The translations under genes were made by a program, and so were the position numbers. From Gremmenia infestans (taxonomy: Eukaryota; Ascomycota; Leotiomycetes; Helotiales; Hamatocanthoscyphaceae): a stretch of DNA of 64,000 nt. Positions 37,058 through 48,392 of this stretch are shown one piece after another. The stretch spans positions 1,240,001 through 1,304,000 of the forward strand of contig JAFEVB010000029.1 in the NCBI GenBank assembly GCA_032629725.1, written 5' to 3'. Below the pieces are notes generated by a model, which saw only the letters and a program-made list of their open reading frames with translations, searched no databases and was not told the origin of the DNA. Numbering within the stretch: position 1 is the first letter of the stretch; every line of letters begins with the position of its first letter.

Positions 37058-37555
37058 CACCCCCTTCTCTTTCTCCTCCATAAGCTCTTTATCTCCTACC
37101 TCCCTCTTCTCCCCCTCCGACGAAATCGGCACCTCGAGAACACTGGCCCGGCGACTCACATCCCGACTTTCAGTTGGCTCGCTCCTGCTTACTGCCGGCT
37201 GTAGAGTGCTTTGCGGGAATTCCCCTTCTGGTAATTTGTCTTTGTCTTTACGATGTAGATGCGGATGGTGATGTCCATGGTGGTTGCGAGCATGTAGTTT
37301 GGAGGTGCCGACTTCGCTGGTTGAGCGAGTAACTTGCTCTTGGGGTCTAGTCGGGGAGGAGGTGGTAATTTCTGGGGGTTTGGGGTAATCGTAGATGGGG
37401 AAGGGTAGTGACATGGTTTGTTCTTGAGGAGTGAAGTCGTGCTTTGAGTTTGGAAGTTCATGCTTTCTCAGCCTTGTACGGGAGCTTGAGCGAGCCCGAG
37501 ATGCAGGCATGTGAAGATTGATTTTGTCACAGAAAAGCCTCTTAAAGCTCCCCAT
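37058..37555 (-). CDS. hydrophilic basic N-terminal exon, probable 5' part of the same gene
   Basis: Open from ATG 37555 (MGSFKRLFCDKINL), 166 codons up to a strong donor (GTG|GTGAGA, phase 0). The product is rich in Arg, Ser, His, Pro and Glu and looks disordered; it includes a His-rich run (NHHGHHHPHLHRK). All GT donors in the last 60 nt are in phase 0, while the downstream exon needs phase 2. As written the protein would end at a TGA right after the junction, or read on to a stop at 36983 if unspliced. A run of five G lies at 37060-37064 next to the donor; losing one G would restore the frame. Confidence 0.5.
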
Positions 37556-37934
37556 TGTAAAAATGTAATTTATGTGGAATAACAATAGAAATCTCTGGAG
37601 GTTAGTTGACGGGGTTGTAAATCCGTTATTCGTATGTGAACTTGCTTCATCAAAAGCCCATACAGTATAGAGTTTGCATTCCTTGTGAATCATATTCGGA
37701 TCATATTCGGTGACCATTGACCTATGCCCGAGGCTTTGTATCGTCATATGCTTGCCAAAGGAGAGCAGCACGCAAGAAAGCAGGTATTTGCGAGTATTTC
37801 TATGCGCTGCCGTGCGGCTCAAAGGTATCCGCCAATTTGCTGAGCAGAACAACTCAGCGTCCAGCCTCTACAAACGCCATTTTCGGTCCCAAAACGCCAG
37901 TAATGCCGTAGAAGCTTGTCAAAATATGGCCACA
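37556..37934. other. intergenic region
   Basis: 379 nt between the preceding minus-strand gene start and the CGR1 stop. A plus-strand open frame (37710-38204) here overlaps CGR1 antisense and has no coding character. Confidence 0.5.
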
Positions 37935-38420
37935 TCAAGACTTCAACATCTTGTTCCTCTTCTCCTTCCTCTTCAGCCTTTCAACCCGTTTCTTATGCAT
38001 CGTCTCGGCCAACTTCTCGTATCTAGCTTTCTCCTCTTTGACCGCGCGTTTCTCTTTGAGCGCTGTGATCCTCCTCTGTGGCAACACAATCAGCTCTTCT
38101 CTTCTCTCCTGTTAAAGGCGCACCAGCAGAACCATAACCTACCTGTCTCTCAGTCTCCTTCTCCTCCTTCATCTCCTTCTCCTTGGCCTTTACAGCAGCC
38201 ATGAACTTCCGCTCTTCTTGACGTTTTTCATATGTACCATTGCCTGCTTTGGGCCGGAAAGCAGATTTTGGTTCGTGCCATTGCTTGCCTGGGAAATACT
38301 TAGCCTGAGTGTGGAAGGGAAAGAGAGGGAGTGGTGAGGCAAACCATTCTTGCGCATGCCCTGTGCTGGGACAGTTGCGACTAGACTTGGCGCAGTAGCC
38401 GTTGCTACCTCTGTAGACAT
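37935..38420 (-). CDS. CGR1: rRNA-processing protein Cgr1
   Basis: Small nucleolar protein needed for 60S ribosomal subunit assembly and pre-rRNA processing. Exons on the minus strand: 38420-38345, 38288-38143, 38075-37935; 120 aa. The N-terminus is MSTEVATATAPS. The conserved core GKQWHEPKSAFR follows intron 1, then a continuous Lys/Arg/Glu helix (KAKEKEMKEEKETERQRR..) that crosses intron 2, ending KEKRNKMLKS. Length (about 115-120 aa) and composition match fungal Cgr1. Divergent from the mitochondrial carrier gene. Identification is firm. Confidence 0.94.
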
Positions 38421-39325
38421 GATAACTGGGGATATCACGAGATTTGACAAGAGTGCTTTTTATTTTGCAGAAGATGTTGTCCCGCACCTAGATTGCACGG
38501 CCGGATTATTTTCTATCGTGAAGTGGAGTGGGTCGGAAAAAGTTCTTGATCTAATCTGATAAGATTTTGCAGGGAATCTCCACCTCCTTAGCGTTAAAAG
38601 GGTCGAAAAGGTCGAAAAGGTCAAAAAGTGCGGGCTTTTTTCCTTGTGCAATGTCACTCAAGAATTACTTCATCCCCGTTCCCTTCCCTTCCCACACACC
38701 ACCACAACCTGGCTAGCTACAAGTACAGCATTTCATTTAAATCTCCTATTGAACACAGACTCAATATAATACTCCCGCTGCTGAGGTGGTACTTCTATTG
38801 CTTGCTTGCAGGGTTTCACAAACATAAAAAATACCCTTATTGCCTTCATTAATACCCCTCTTGACCGCCCCCTCCCGACCCTCCTCTACTTTGAAATGCT
38901 TTCTCGATACAACGCACTCGACGCACCTTTTCCCCACAACTCCTTGGCACGATAACCTGGATGGTAAACTGAGAAGGAGAAGACCATCTCCCCTTTTTCT
39001 TTTCCTTCTTGCTTGCTTTCTTCCGGCCCACCTGCCCGTCTTCTCCTTGACCCGATTGTCGACCCCCCCCCGGCTTGGCCATATATCTTCTACAGAGCCA
39101 CTCACTGTTACATCGTACCTGTACCTGTACCTGTCTTCATCCCGACACCGCAGTTCCGTGACTGTATACCTAGAAGCATCAAGAAGCATTTGAACACTCT
39201 AATTCGTCTTTTCTAAAGACTTCGAGTACTGTGCTACCTTCGGAAAATATAATATCATCCATCATCCATCTGCCCCACTACGAAATCAAGGAAACATCGC
39301 ATTTTTTTGATGGTCAACGACCAAG
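38421..39325. promoter_or_regulatory. shared divergent promoter region
   Basis: 905 nt between the CGR1 and carrier start codons. Holds a run of nine C at 39065-39073, a triple GTACCT repeat near 39114-39132, and an upstream ATG at 39310 just before the carrier start. Confidence 0.5.
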
Positions 39326-39408
39326 ATGGCAGCAACAGCGACCAAACCAGAGTTCTCTCCCAACAACTCTCCAGCTATCTCCGTCAAAGGCAAAGAAGCC
39401 ATAATTGA
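39310..39408 (+). other. upstream open reading frame overlapping the carrier start
   Basis: ATG at 39310 opens a 32-codon frame that ends with TGA at 39406-39408, overlapping the main ATG (39326) in another frame. The main start has the better context (A at -3, G at +4); the upstream one has T at -3. Could dampen translation. Confidence 0.4.
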
Positions 39409-40458
39409 CGCCATGGAAGATATAGTCTTTGGCTCTGTACGTACTTATACTCCCCAATTCAAGAACTCGCGTCACACAAACCTCCAATATCATATCAATA
39501 CTCTCAATCTCACTCTCACTCTCATGCCAATCCTCTTGCACCCGTGTAATATAATAACAATTGCTAACACATCGTATCAATATTACAGATCGCAGGCATA
39601 GCAGGGAAATACATCGAATACCCCTTCGACACCATTAAAGTGCGCCTCCAATCCCGCCCAGACGCCTACATCGGCCCCCTCGACTGCCTGCGCCAATCCC
39701 TGCGCACCGCCCCGCTGCTCTCCCTATACCGCGGCATCAGTGCGCCTCTGCTCGGCGCCGCGCTCGAAACCTCATCTCTGTTCTTCTGGGAGCGCGTCGG
39801 GCGAGAAACGCTGTTCTGGGGCGGCTTTTACGAGCGTGAGAAAGTGCTCCCGCTGGGCGCGTTGTGGTGCACTGGTGCGATTAGCGGTGCGTTTACGAGT
39901 TTGGTGTTGACGCCTGTGGAGCTCGTCAAGTGCCGCATACAGGTTGATGGGGAGGGGAGGAGGGGCAAGGGGATCCGGGACGTGGTGAGAGAGGTGTGGA
40001 GGAGTGAGGGCGTGAGGGGATTTTGGAGGGGACAGTTGGGGACGTTGATTAGGGAGACGGGCGGCTGTGCTGCTTGGTTTGGGAGCAAGGAAAGCATGAC
40101 GCTCCTCTTCCGCCATCTCAACTCTTCCTCCACTCCATTCCCCAAACCCGCCACCTCAGCAATCCAATCCAATCCACACGACCTCCCTCCCCTCCCCCTC
40201 TGGCAACAAGCCCTAGCAGGCGCCAGCGCAGGCATGTCCTACAACTTCCTCTTCTTCCCCGCCGACACCATTAAGAGCCGCATGCAGACCGGCGGCAAAC
40301 ATGCCTTCTGGGCCGAGGGCACAGCTATCTGGAGACAATACGGTCTTCGGGGTTTATACAGGGGTTGTGGCATTACGGTCGCAAGAAGTGCGCCCAGTAG
40401 TGCCTTTATTTTTATCATCTTCGATGCCCTGAAAGCGAGGTTTCACGTCGGGCCGTAG
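39326..40458 (+). CDS. mitochondrial ornithine-type carrier (Arg11/Ort1-like)
   Basis: Inner-membrane solute carrier of the SLC25 family. Exons 39326-39436 and 39589-40458, 326 aa. Three repeats each with the carrier signature P-x-D/E-x-x-K/R: PFDTIKVRLQ, PVELVKCRIQ and PADTIKSRMQ. Each is followed by a G-rich partner motif such as GLRGLYRGCG. The closest pattern I know is the basic amino acid or ornithine carrier Arg11/Ort1 (AMC1 in filamentous fungi), which exports ornithine made in the matrix for arginine synthesis. The substrate assignment rests on overall resemblance and should be tested. A 32-codon upstream frame overlaps the start. Confidence 0.82.
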
Positions 40459-41089
40459 GCGGAGATGGAGGTGCATGCTTGGAGTAGTTTCGATTAATTG
40501 ATCGATCGATCGCATGCTTCATTATTCAGCATTGATGGTACTTTCTTGCATAAGCGATTTGGCGTTTGGAATAGATGCATGGTAGATAGAAAGGATGCTT
40601 GCTTGATTTCCCTTTCATTCCCATATGGGTTGGAATTTGCATACTCATTTCATGGCGTTTCAAAGGGGGGAGCGCCGGAGCGGAAGCGGCGTTAGAAAAT
40701 AGAGAGCATGCTGCTGCATATGCATTTCCTTTACATTTAAAAGAGAGAGTTGCCTGCCAATTGCAAACCCTATAAATAGAACAGTTATTTTACCTAGTCA
40801 CAGCAATGGAATCAAAAGTATATACTATATTTGTTTTAAAAAATTTGTATTCTTCATTCCTACCTACATACACAAAGCAAACCAATCAACCATTCATTGC
40901 AAACAAGCACAGCACCATACCGCACCACACCGCACCACCCACACCCGCAAAAATATGCTAGAGCTACAGCTACACACGGACCGAGTCCCCAAGACTAAAA
41001 CCTGCTTCTTCTCATCTCATCTCATCTCATCTCAAAGTCCCTCGATCGAGTAAAGATGATATAAATATGCAATTGCTAAAATGTTTCAT
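40459..41089. other. convergent 3' region
   Basis: 631 nt between the carrier and SDH1 stop codons. Contains GATCGATCGATCG near 40499-40511 and a CTCAT repeat. No gene. Confidence 0.5.
41011..41034. repeat. CTCAT pentanucleotide repeat
   Basis: Four full CTCAT units plus CTCA just downstream of SDH1. Confidence 0.9.
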
Positions 41090-43296
41090 CTAGTAAACAC
41101 GCTTGAAAGGTGGCACAGCCTTGCACTCATTCTCATCCAGCGTGGTGGCTACGACGGCTCGGTATGTTAGGTCCGTCTTGCCATGGGGCTTCTTCTGGAA
41201 ACTCAAGGTGTGCTTCATCCACTCCTTGTCGTCTCTTTCGGGGTAATCTTCTCGGGCGTGTGCACCGCGGGATTCCTTTCTCGCGACTGCTGATTCGGCG
41301 GTTTGGACGCTTGATAGGTTTGTTAGTACTGGTTTTCTAATAATAAGAAAGGGGCAAGAGACTTACGCGCAAGTTAACAAGTTTCTTAATTCTAAAGTCT
41401 CGACCAAATCCGAGTTCCAGATCATGCTTCGGTCCTTAATTCCGACATCCTTAAAGGTCTGGTCGACCTCATTGATCTTCTTGACACCCTCCTCCAAACT
41501 CTCTTGCGTACGGAACACACTGACGTCTGTCTGCATGGTCTTTTGCATTGCTAGACGGACTTCGTGTGTGCTCTTTGGGCCATCAGATGTTCGGATTTGG
41601 TCTAGGACCTTGATGGATTCAGCACCGGCATCGGCGCTGATTTCCTTGTGTGGCATGCCTGGCTCGAAGTTATCCCGGACGGTGTGGGATACGGCACGGC
41701 CAAAGACAATCAGATCGAGGAGAGAGTTGGCTCCCAAACGGTTGGCGCCGTGAACTGACACGCAAGCAGCTTCACCGCACGCGAAAAGACCTGGTACGAC
41801 TTGGTCCTTACCTTCACCATCAACAGTGAGAACCTCACCAGTGTACTTGGTTGGGATACCACCCATATTGTAGTGAACTGTTGGTAGAACTGGAATAGGT
41901 TGCTTCCGGACATCGACACCAGAGAAGATAGAAGCAGTCTCAGAGATACCTGGAAGACGCTCGTGCAGAACCTCGGCTGGCAAATGGCTGAGCTGGAGGT
42001 AAAGATGGTCCTTATCAGGACCAACACCACGCCCCTCACGGATCTCCATTGTCATTGATCGAGAAACGACATCACGACTGGCCAGATCCTTGGCGGTTGG
42101 TGCATAACGTTCCATAAATCGCTCTCCCTCAGAGTTCAACAAGTATCCACCTTCACCACGAGCACCCTCAGTAATCAAACATCCAGCTCCATAGATACCA
42201 GTTGGGTGGAATTGGACAAATTCCAGATCTTGGTTGGGTAGACCAGCGCGAGCAACCATAGCCATTCCATCACCCGTGCAAGTATGCGCTGAGGTACAAC
42301 TGAAGTACGCACGTCCGTAACCACCAGTAGCCAAAACAGTGTTGTGTGCACGGAATCGGTGCAGAGTGCCGTCTTCCTGGTTATACGCGATAACACCCTT
42401 GCACTCGCCATCCTCCATAATCAGATCAAGAGCAAAGTATTCGATAAAGTAATTTGTGTTGTGTCGGAGAGATTGACCATAGAGAGTGTGTAGGAGAGCA
42501 TGTCCTGTTCTATCCGCAGCAGCGCAGCATCTGTATGCTTGTCCACCCTTTCCAAACTTTTGCGATTGGCCACCGAAAGCACGTTGATAGCTGCAAAGAT
42601 CAGCAAAGTCTTCATGGTTAGTAAGTATAAAAACTCACATCTTGCCATCGTCGGTTCTTGAGAAAGGGCAGCCGTAGTTCTCCAACTCAATAACAGATTT
42701 CGGTGCCTCTCTTGTCATATAATGAATTGCATCCTGATCTCCAAGCCAATCCGAACCCTTGACGGTATCGTACATATGCCATCTCCAGTCGTCCTCGTGC
42801 ATGTTACCCAGAGCAGCATTGATACCTCCTTGTGCAGCTACCGTATGACTTCGAGTTGGGAATAGTTTCGATATACACGCGACGTTGAAACCAGCCTCGG
42901 CAAGACCGAAAGCTGCTCGCAGGCCGGCACCACCGGCTCCCACAACAATCGCATCATATTCGTGATCCTAATACCCATCAGATGAAAGCTTTTAAGAGAA
43001 TGTAGGGTACATACAACGACTGGGTATTTGTGGCTAACAAAGGGCGAAGCATGTTTCGCTCGGAGGGGCGCGTTTGTTATTATTCGGGCTGCAAGACTGT
43101 CAGCTATGTTTGATACTCGCAGACGGTCTATATATCATACCTGCAGATCTTGTAGAAGAGAAGGTTCTTGTCTGGCTCTTCAATGCCTTCGAAAGCTATT
43201 CACAGCATTAGCATAGGCTCTTGCCACTTTGGCCGAGGCAAGAGACAAGCATACCGAAGGACCAGCTGTACACCTCCGCATTGCAAATGAAGACAT
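41090..43296 (-). CDS. SDH1: succinate dehydrogenase flavoprotein subunit
   Basis: Catalytic subunit of respiratory complex II, oxidising succinate to fumarate in the mitochondrial matrix. Exons on the minus strand: 43296-43255, 43195-43141, 43088-43015, 42967-42639, 42590-41367, 41309-41090; 647 aa. The N-terminal 50 residues (MSSFAMRRCTAGPS.., RTFSSTRSA) form a mitochondrial presequence. The FAD-binding segment is VVGAGGAGLRAAFGLAEAG at 65-83. H98 in TRSHTVAAQGG is the covalent FAD ligand. HPTG, REGRGVGP and the HGANRLGANSLLD motif line the active site. The C-terminus is FKRVY. Three introns lie in the presequence part. Length matches the family. Identification is firm. Confidence 0.97.
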
Positions 43297-44584
43297 ATTG
43301 GAAGGTTAAGTACCAGAGGCGAAGAGGGGAGAGGGGAGAAGAGAGAGGAGAGGAAAAGAAGAGTACACTGTTGGTTTGAGGCGATTCCGACTTCTAGAAT
43401 GTCGAATTCGCTGATGCCGTTCAGTTGCTAGAGCATTTCTTGAGCCAATCGGAGGGCCGGTTATCTTTGCTTACAACCAGCTCTTCTCTTCCGCTTGCCT
43501 TTGCCGAGGACGAAATTCTTTCGGAAGCAACATCACGTGTGTAGTTATTTCCGTTAGGTTCCGCTTGAGAATTTAAGGCAATATTTGGCTTGGATCGAGA
43601 GCTGTCATGGGTTATGTCACTGTATGTATCAATAGTTATCTCTATATCTTCCTCTTATGAGTATTAGTCACGTGTCTGGATCGGTCTTTACGCACCGAAT
43701 AATCAGCAAGCAGAATCCTGCCTGCTTGATGAAACGACTTCCCTACATCTCTTGGCTCTTGTCCCACTTCTACAAACTCGCATTTCAATATTCATCTAAT
43801 TGAGAGCGGCAAGGAAGAGTATGGGTACTTTTCATTGGCGGAGTATATTTATGTCTAGAACAAGAGGCCAGACTTTACTCTGTCACACCGTCACACAGAA
43901 CCCCGTTCCGTGGCAAGCAATACAGTACCTCGTGTTACCAGCTTAGGAATCCCCTCCTGTGTCTATGTTCCGGTGTTAGCGATGCAGTACATTGCCTAGA
44001 GATGCCTTTTAATTGTTTGAATCCACTCTGAATGTCCCAAGGCGCTGTCAGCTGGGTGTTATGTTCATCAACTTCTCTTTCCATTTCACGCATTCAATTA
44101 GGCTCAACGGTCTAAAGATCTATCGATTCCTGCGCCGTAGTGATTGTGCTGGGATCAAACAGCCGGTAAAACAATTGCACGCATGCGGAGAGCTATCGCC
44201 GATGAGCCTGAGTTCCGTCTATATTGCATTTTTGATATATTCCCAGCTTTTCCATCACGTTCCCCGGCGAACCCATCCGTGGTACCTTTGCATGGCTATG
44301 GTGGCACTATCTACACTAAACGGGTAATTTCCCCTTTCAAAATGTCATACGGCCCAGCCTTACCCCACACAGGCACCATGCACCAACAACCCGCATGAAT
44401 CCCATTGCTACTCCATGGAAAGGCCTTTCATCTACTCCCTCCAATAACAATTGAGCAATTCCTGTCATCACGTTTCCTCAATGGGTCCACGGAAAAAAGT
44501 TATATCTTGCTCTGTGTCTCCTCTTATCTCTCCGTTTCCACTTGTTCATCTCAGTCTTGTATTTTGGTGTAGTTCATGCCCAGT
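43297..44584. promoter_or_regulatory. divergent intergenic region upstream of SDH1 and cellobiose dehydrogenase
   Basis: 1.29 kb between the two start codons. A CCAAT box lies at 44451-44455, about 130 nt before the cellobiose dehydrogenase ATG. No other element is called; short frames at 44013-44398 look random. Confidence 0.45.
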
Positions 44585-47312
44585 ATGAAGACAATCAACT
44601 TTCTCTGTGGAGTTCTTGGCTGTGCCTTATACTGTGAGAATCCCAATTGCATGTTTATCTCATCTCTGACATAAGATAGTTCTTTCACCCGTGCTGGCAC
44701 AAGACTTTGCCGCTCATGGAACTTACACGGAGCCAAACACTGGCATCATTTTCTACACCAGCTATGAGGTAAATGGGACCGTCGAAGGAGATGGAGAGTT
44801 CTCAGAGGTCTCCTGGGGAGGCTTCACTTTTGGTATTGCTCTGCCAGAGAATGCTTTGACAGTAGACTCATTTGAATACATCGGATTGATTGTATGTTCC
44901 GATGAGAGCTCTTGAGTTTGACGGAGCTGACCGATTAGATTGGATCTACACCCAATGGCACAGGGTGGTCTGGTATTGTCCAGGGAGACAATGTGGGTGC
45001 AGGTATGGAAAACCACCTGATGCTCTTAGCGTGGCCAACTGGCAATGGCGATGAAATCGCTACTTCCTTCCGATATACCCCGTATGTATATTCTCTGAAG
45101 CAAGGAAATTATATTTATGACCAATAACGTAGTGGATATCTAGCCCCGGTTCCGTACGGGGGAACTGCCTCGATTTACCCAATATATTCGAAAGTAAATG
45201 CCACCAATTGGACCCTGGTATACAAGTGTACAAATTGCTTGCTCTTCGATGATCCAACCCAAAGCTCTTTCAATACCTCAACCTCGAAAGGAGGATTTGA
45301 ACAAGGTTGGGCCCAATCCGACGCACCTCCCTTTGATAAAACCGATGCAAACTCCGGCTTTGACCAACACAATAACGGAATGGGAGAGTTTTCAATCAAA
45401 GTTGCATCTGCCACACAGTCCGATTATTCCAAATGGGCAACCCTGACTGCTACCACCACATACACTTCAACAACATCATCAGGAACTTCAACTCCAACTT
45501 CCATCTCGGCCAGTGCAGTTCCAACAGGTATCACATATGATTATGTTGTGATTGGTGGTGGAGCTGGCGGTATCCCAATTGCAGATAAGCTGTCTGAAGC
45601 TGGAAAATCTGTTCTGCTCATTGAAAAAGGAGTAGCTTCCTCTGCGAGATGGGGCGGAAGTAAGCATCACTGTGGTGTGTACAAGATGGAGCTGACATAT
45701 CCTAGCACTTCGACCTGAGAGTGGGTGGCTCGATGGACAGAACTTGACATGGTTCGATGTTCCAGGAGAATGCAACAGAATTTGGAATGGTGGATCAGAT
45801 GGTGTCGCTTGCACCGATACGGACCAGATGGCAGGCTGCATTTTGGGTGGAGGAACAGCTGTCAATGCCGGCTTATGGTGGAAGGTAAGAATTTCGTATC
45901 GAAAGGCAAGACATGTACTGACTCCAGTAGCCCAACCCTGCGGACTGGGACGTCAACTTTCCAACCGGGTGGAAGTCTTCCGATATGTCAGCAGCTACCC
46001 AGCGAGTATTTTCACGACTTCCAGGCACCGATCATCCTTCTATGGACGGAAATCTCTATCTTCAATCGGGATTCAACACTATCCGAACAGGACTTGCCAA
46101 TGCAAACTGGACTAGCGTGACAGCGAACGACATCCCAAGCCAAAAGAATAGGACTTATGCTCATACCCCTTACATGTACATTCACGGCGAGCGAGGCGGC
46201 CCTATGGCTACCTACCTCGTAACCGCGAGCAGCAGACGAAATTTCCACATGTGGTTGAACACCAGTGTTGAACGTATCAAACGTGTAGGTGGGCATGCAA
46301 CTAGCTTAGATCTTTTGGCAACAAACAATGGAGGATATACTGGTACTCTCAACTTGACCGCAAATACTGGTCGGGTTATTCTTGCCGCTGGAGCTTTTGG
46401 AACCCCAAAGATTCTTTTCAGGAGTGGGATTGGACCTACCGACATGCTTCAAGTGGTTAACTCTAGCACCGATGCTTCAAAGATGATATCGTCTAGCTCT
46501 TGGATCAATTTGCCTGTGGGGTATAATCTTGACGACCACTTGAACACCGACTGTGTTATCTCGCATCCTAACGTAACTTATTACGATTGGCCTGCAGCTT
46601 GGGATACTCCAATTGCCGCCGATGCTGCGAGTTATCTTCAAAGTCGCATCGGCCCCCTTGCTCAAGCAGCGCCAAATATTGGCCCAATGATGTGGGAAGA
46701 AATAACAGGTCCTGATGGTATTGTAAGACAGATGCAATGGACATCCAGAGTTGAGGGGTCTGGTGGAGAGCCAAATGGCAATACTATGACTCTCAGTCTC
46801 TACCTCGGAAGAGGCCAGCTCTCCCGTGGTCGTACCACTATTGCGAAGGGTTTGAATATGGTGGTCTCTACGCTACCTTACGGAGACACCAATGATCTAG
46901 CATCTGTCGCTATAGCGATTGATCACATGAAGGCAGCACTGAGCACTATACCAAACATAACGCTACTGCTACCTCCTGCCAGTATGAGCGGCGCTGATTA
47001 CCTCGCGAGCGTAAGTAGCTTCCTGCATTTGAATTCAAAACTAATACTTCCCAGCTCCCGCTCACCTACGCAAACATCGGAGCTCGCCGTGCCAACCACT
47101 GGCTCGGTACCACCAAAATGGGCACCGACAGCGGACTTACAGGCGGAACATCAGTCGTGGACTTAAACACCAAGGTTTATGGTACAGACAACATCTTCGT
47201 CGTCGACGCAAGTATCTTCCCCGGCATGCCAAGCACGAATCCCAGCGCCCTGATCGTGATTGCGGCCGAGAAGGCGAGCGAGAAAATTCTAGCGCTGCGG
47301 CCGGGGTCTTGA
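44585..47312 (+). CDS. cellobiose dehydrogenase (AA8 cytochrome plus AA3_1 flavodomain)
   Basis: Secreted flavocytochrome that oxidises cellobiose to the lactone and passes electrons to lytic polysaccharide monooxygenases. Exons 44585-44633, 44680-44891, 44939-45081, 45133-45659, 45706-45884, 45931-47010, 47055-47312; 815 aa. Signal peptide of about 23 residues (cleavage after SPVLA). Heme b cytochrome domain about 24-238, with a CTNC pair at 167-170. A Ser/Thr linker (about 239-266) leads to the GMC dehydrogenase: FAD motif GGGAGG at 276-281 and LGGGTAVNAGLWW. Catalytic H745 is in NHWLGTTKMGTD and N792 in STNPSA. There is no C-terminal CBM1. Several N-glycosylation sites. Identification is firm. 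Confidence 0.94.
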
Positions 47313-48392
47313 AATTTCAAAGGACGCCCTCATCATTTTGTATATACCTTCTCTTCTAACTTGTAAATATCTTTGATCTAGAGAAACAGGAGAAATTGAC
47401 TTTGCTTCGGCTGAAGCACTTCCATGTATCTTCAGATTTATGTAACTGTGCGAGCCCCGGACCCAAAGCACGTCCGTACCCAGGAATTGCATGCATTGAC
47501 ATCGGGGTACGCATATGCGTAATATATGTAGACGAGGACCACATTGCTCTATACCCGCGGCTAAATATTGCCCTTCACGAGTACCAACAAGGATCATTTA
47601 GCCACGAGCAGATATTAGATGAGGCTGTTTCTTTCCGTCCACACGACTAGGACTTCGGAATGTTCCCTCCGTACCTAGCTTACATGCAGACCAGATGGTA
47701 TTTAAAATTTTGGTGATAGCATTCGTGCATGTAACGATCAGGTCTCGATATCAGACAGGCACTTATAGCTAATACATTAACTCAAGCACTATCTCGTCTC
47801 GACTAATAGATTCTAGAACTCAGCCCCGGTTGTTTGTTTGTTCATTTCTTTCGCTTGATCGGTCCTAGTATTATATTGTATTATACACGAGTTACTATTT
47901 GAGATCCTAAATGATCAAATCCATAGTTTGACATCGCACTTCTTCTGGTCGTCTATAGACCGGCGCCGATTGCTGTAGGCCCGGAGTAGGGGTTTACACT
48001 GCGTTCCCCACAATCCCCAATCCTCACATCTTGTCCAGCCAGGCCCTGACTTGGCGGTGTACAGTACCGCTTCTACCTTTTCAACGTTACATTCATACTA
48101 TTCGCATTGAGAGAACAATTGCAGGGCCGAGTAACAAGTTATACAGCTGGGTAGTGATTGGTATTGAATGTTTGATTGGAATGTGTTTTGTTTGAAGTGA
48201 TGAATCTGCTTCCAAAGAATTGAAATAGCTCCAAATATTCATCAAATGTTCTAACATGACTTTTCGAGTTCGTTCCCTTCAAACGAGTCATTGATTGACG
48301 GCAATGTATCCTGTCATTGTCCGATCTCTTGCAACTGGCGTGAACTCAACATATAACTGAGGCCAATTTCACGTTATTGGGTTTCAAGGGAG
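47313..48392. other. convergent 3' region
   Basis: 1.08 kb between the cellobiose dehydrogenase stop and the C2H2 factor stop. AT-rich from 47840. No gene or repeat recognised. Confidence 0.5.

Noticed and set aside
37710..38204. 164-codon plus-strand frame
   Set aside because: Antisense to CGR1, whose three-exon model gives a full known protein.
38761..39193. Opposing frames on both strands in the CGR1/carrier promoter
   Set aside because: Generated by pyrimidine-rich low-complexity DNA; no homologue-like features.
44013..44398. Plus-strand frames upstream of cellobiose dehydrogenase
   Set aside because: No domain, no splice support; probably promoter sequence.
45488..46774. Minus-strand frames inside cellobiose dehydrogenase
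   Set aside because: Antisense shadows; the seven-exon sense model carries all catalytic motifs in phase.
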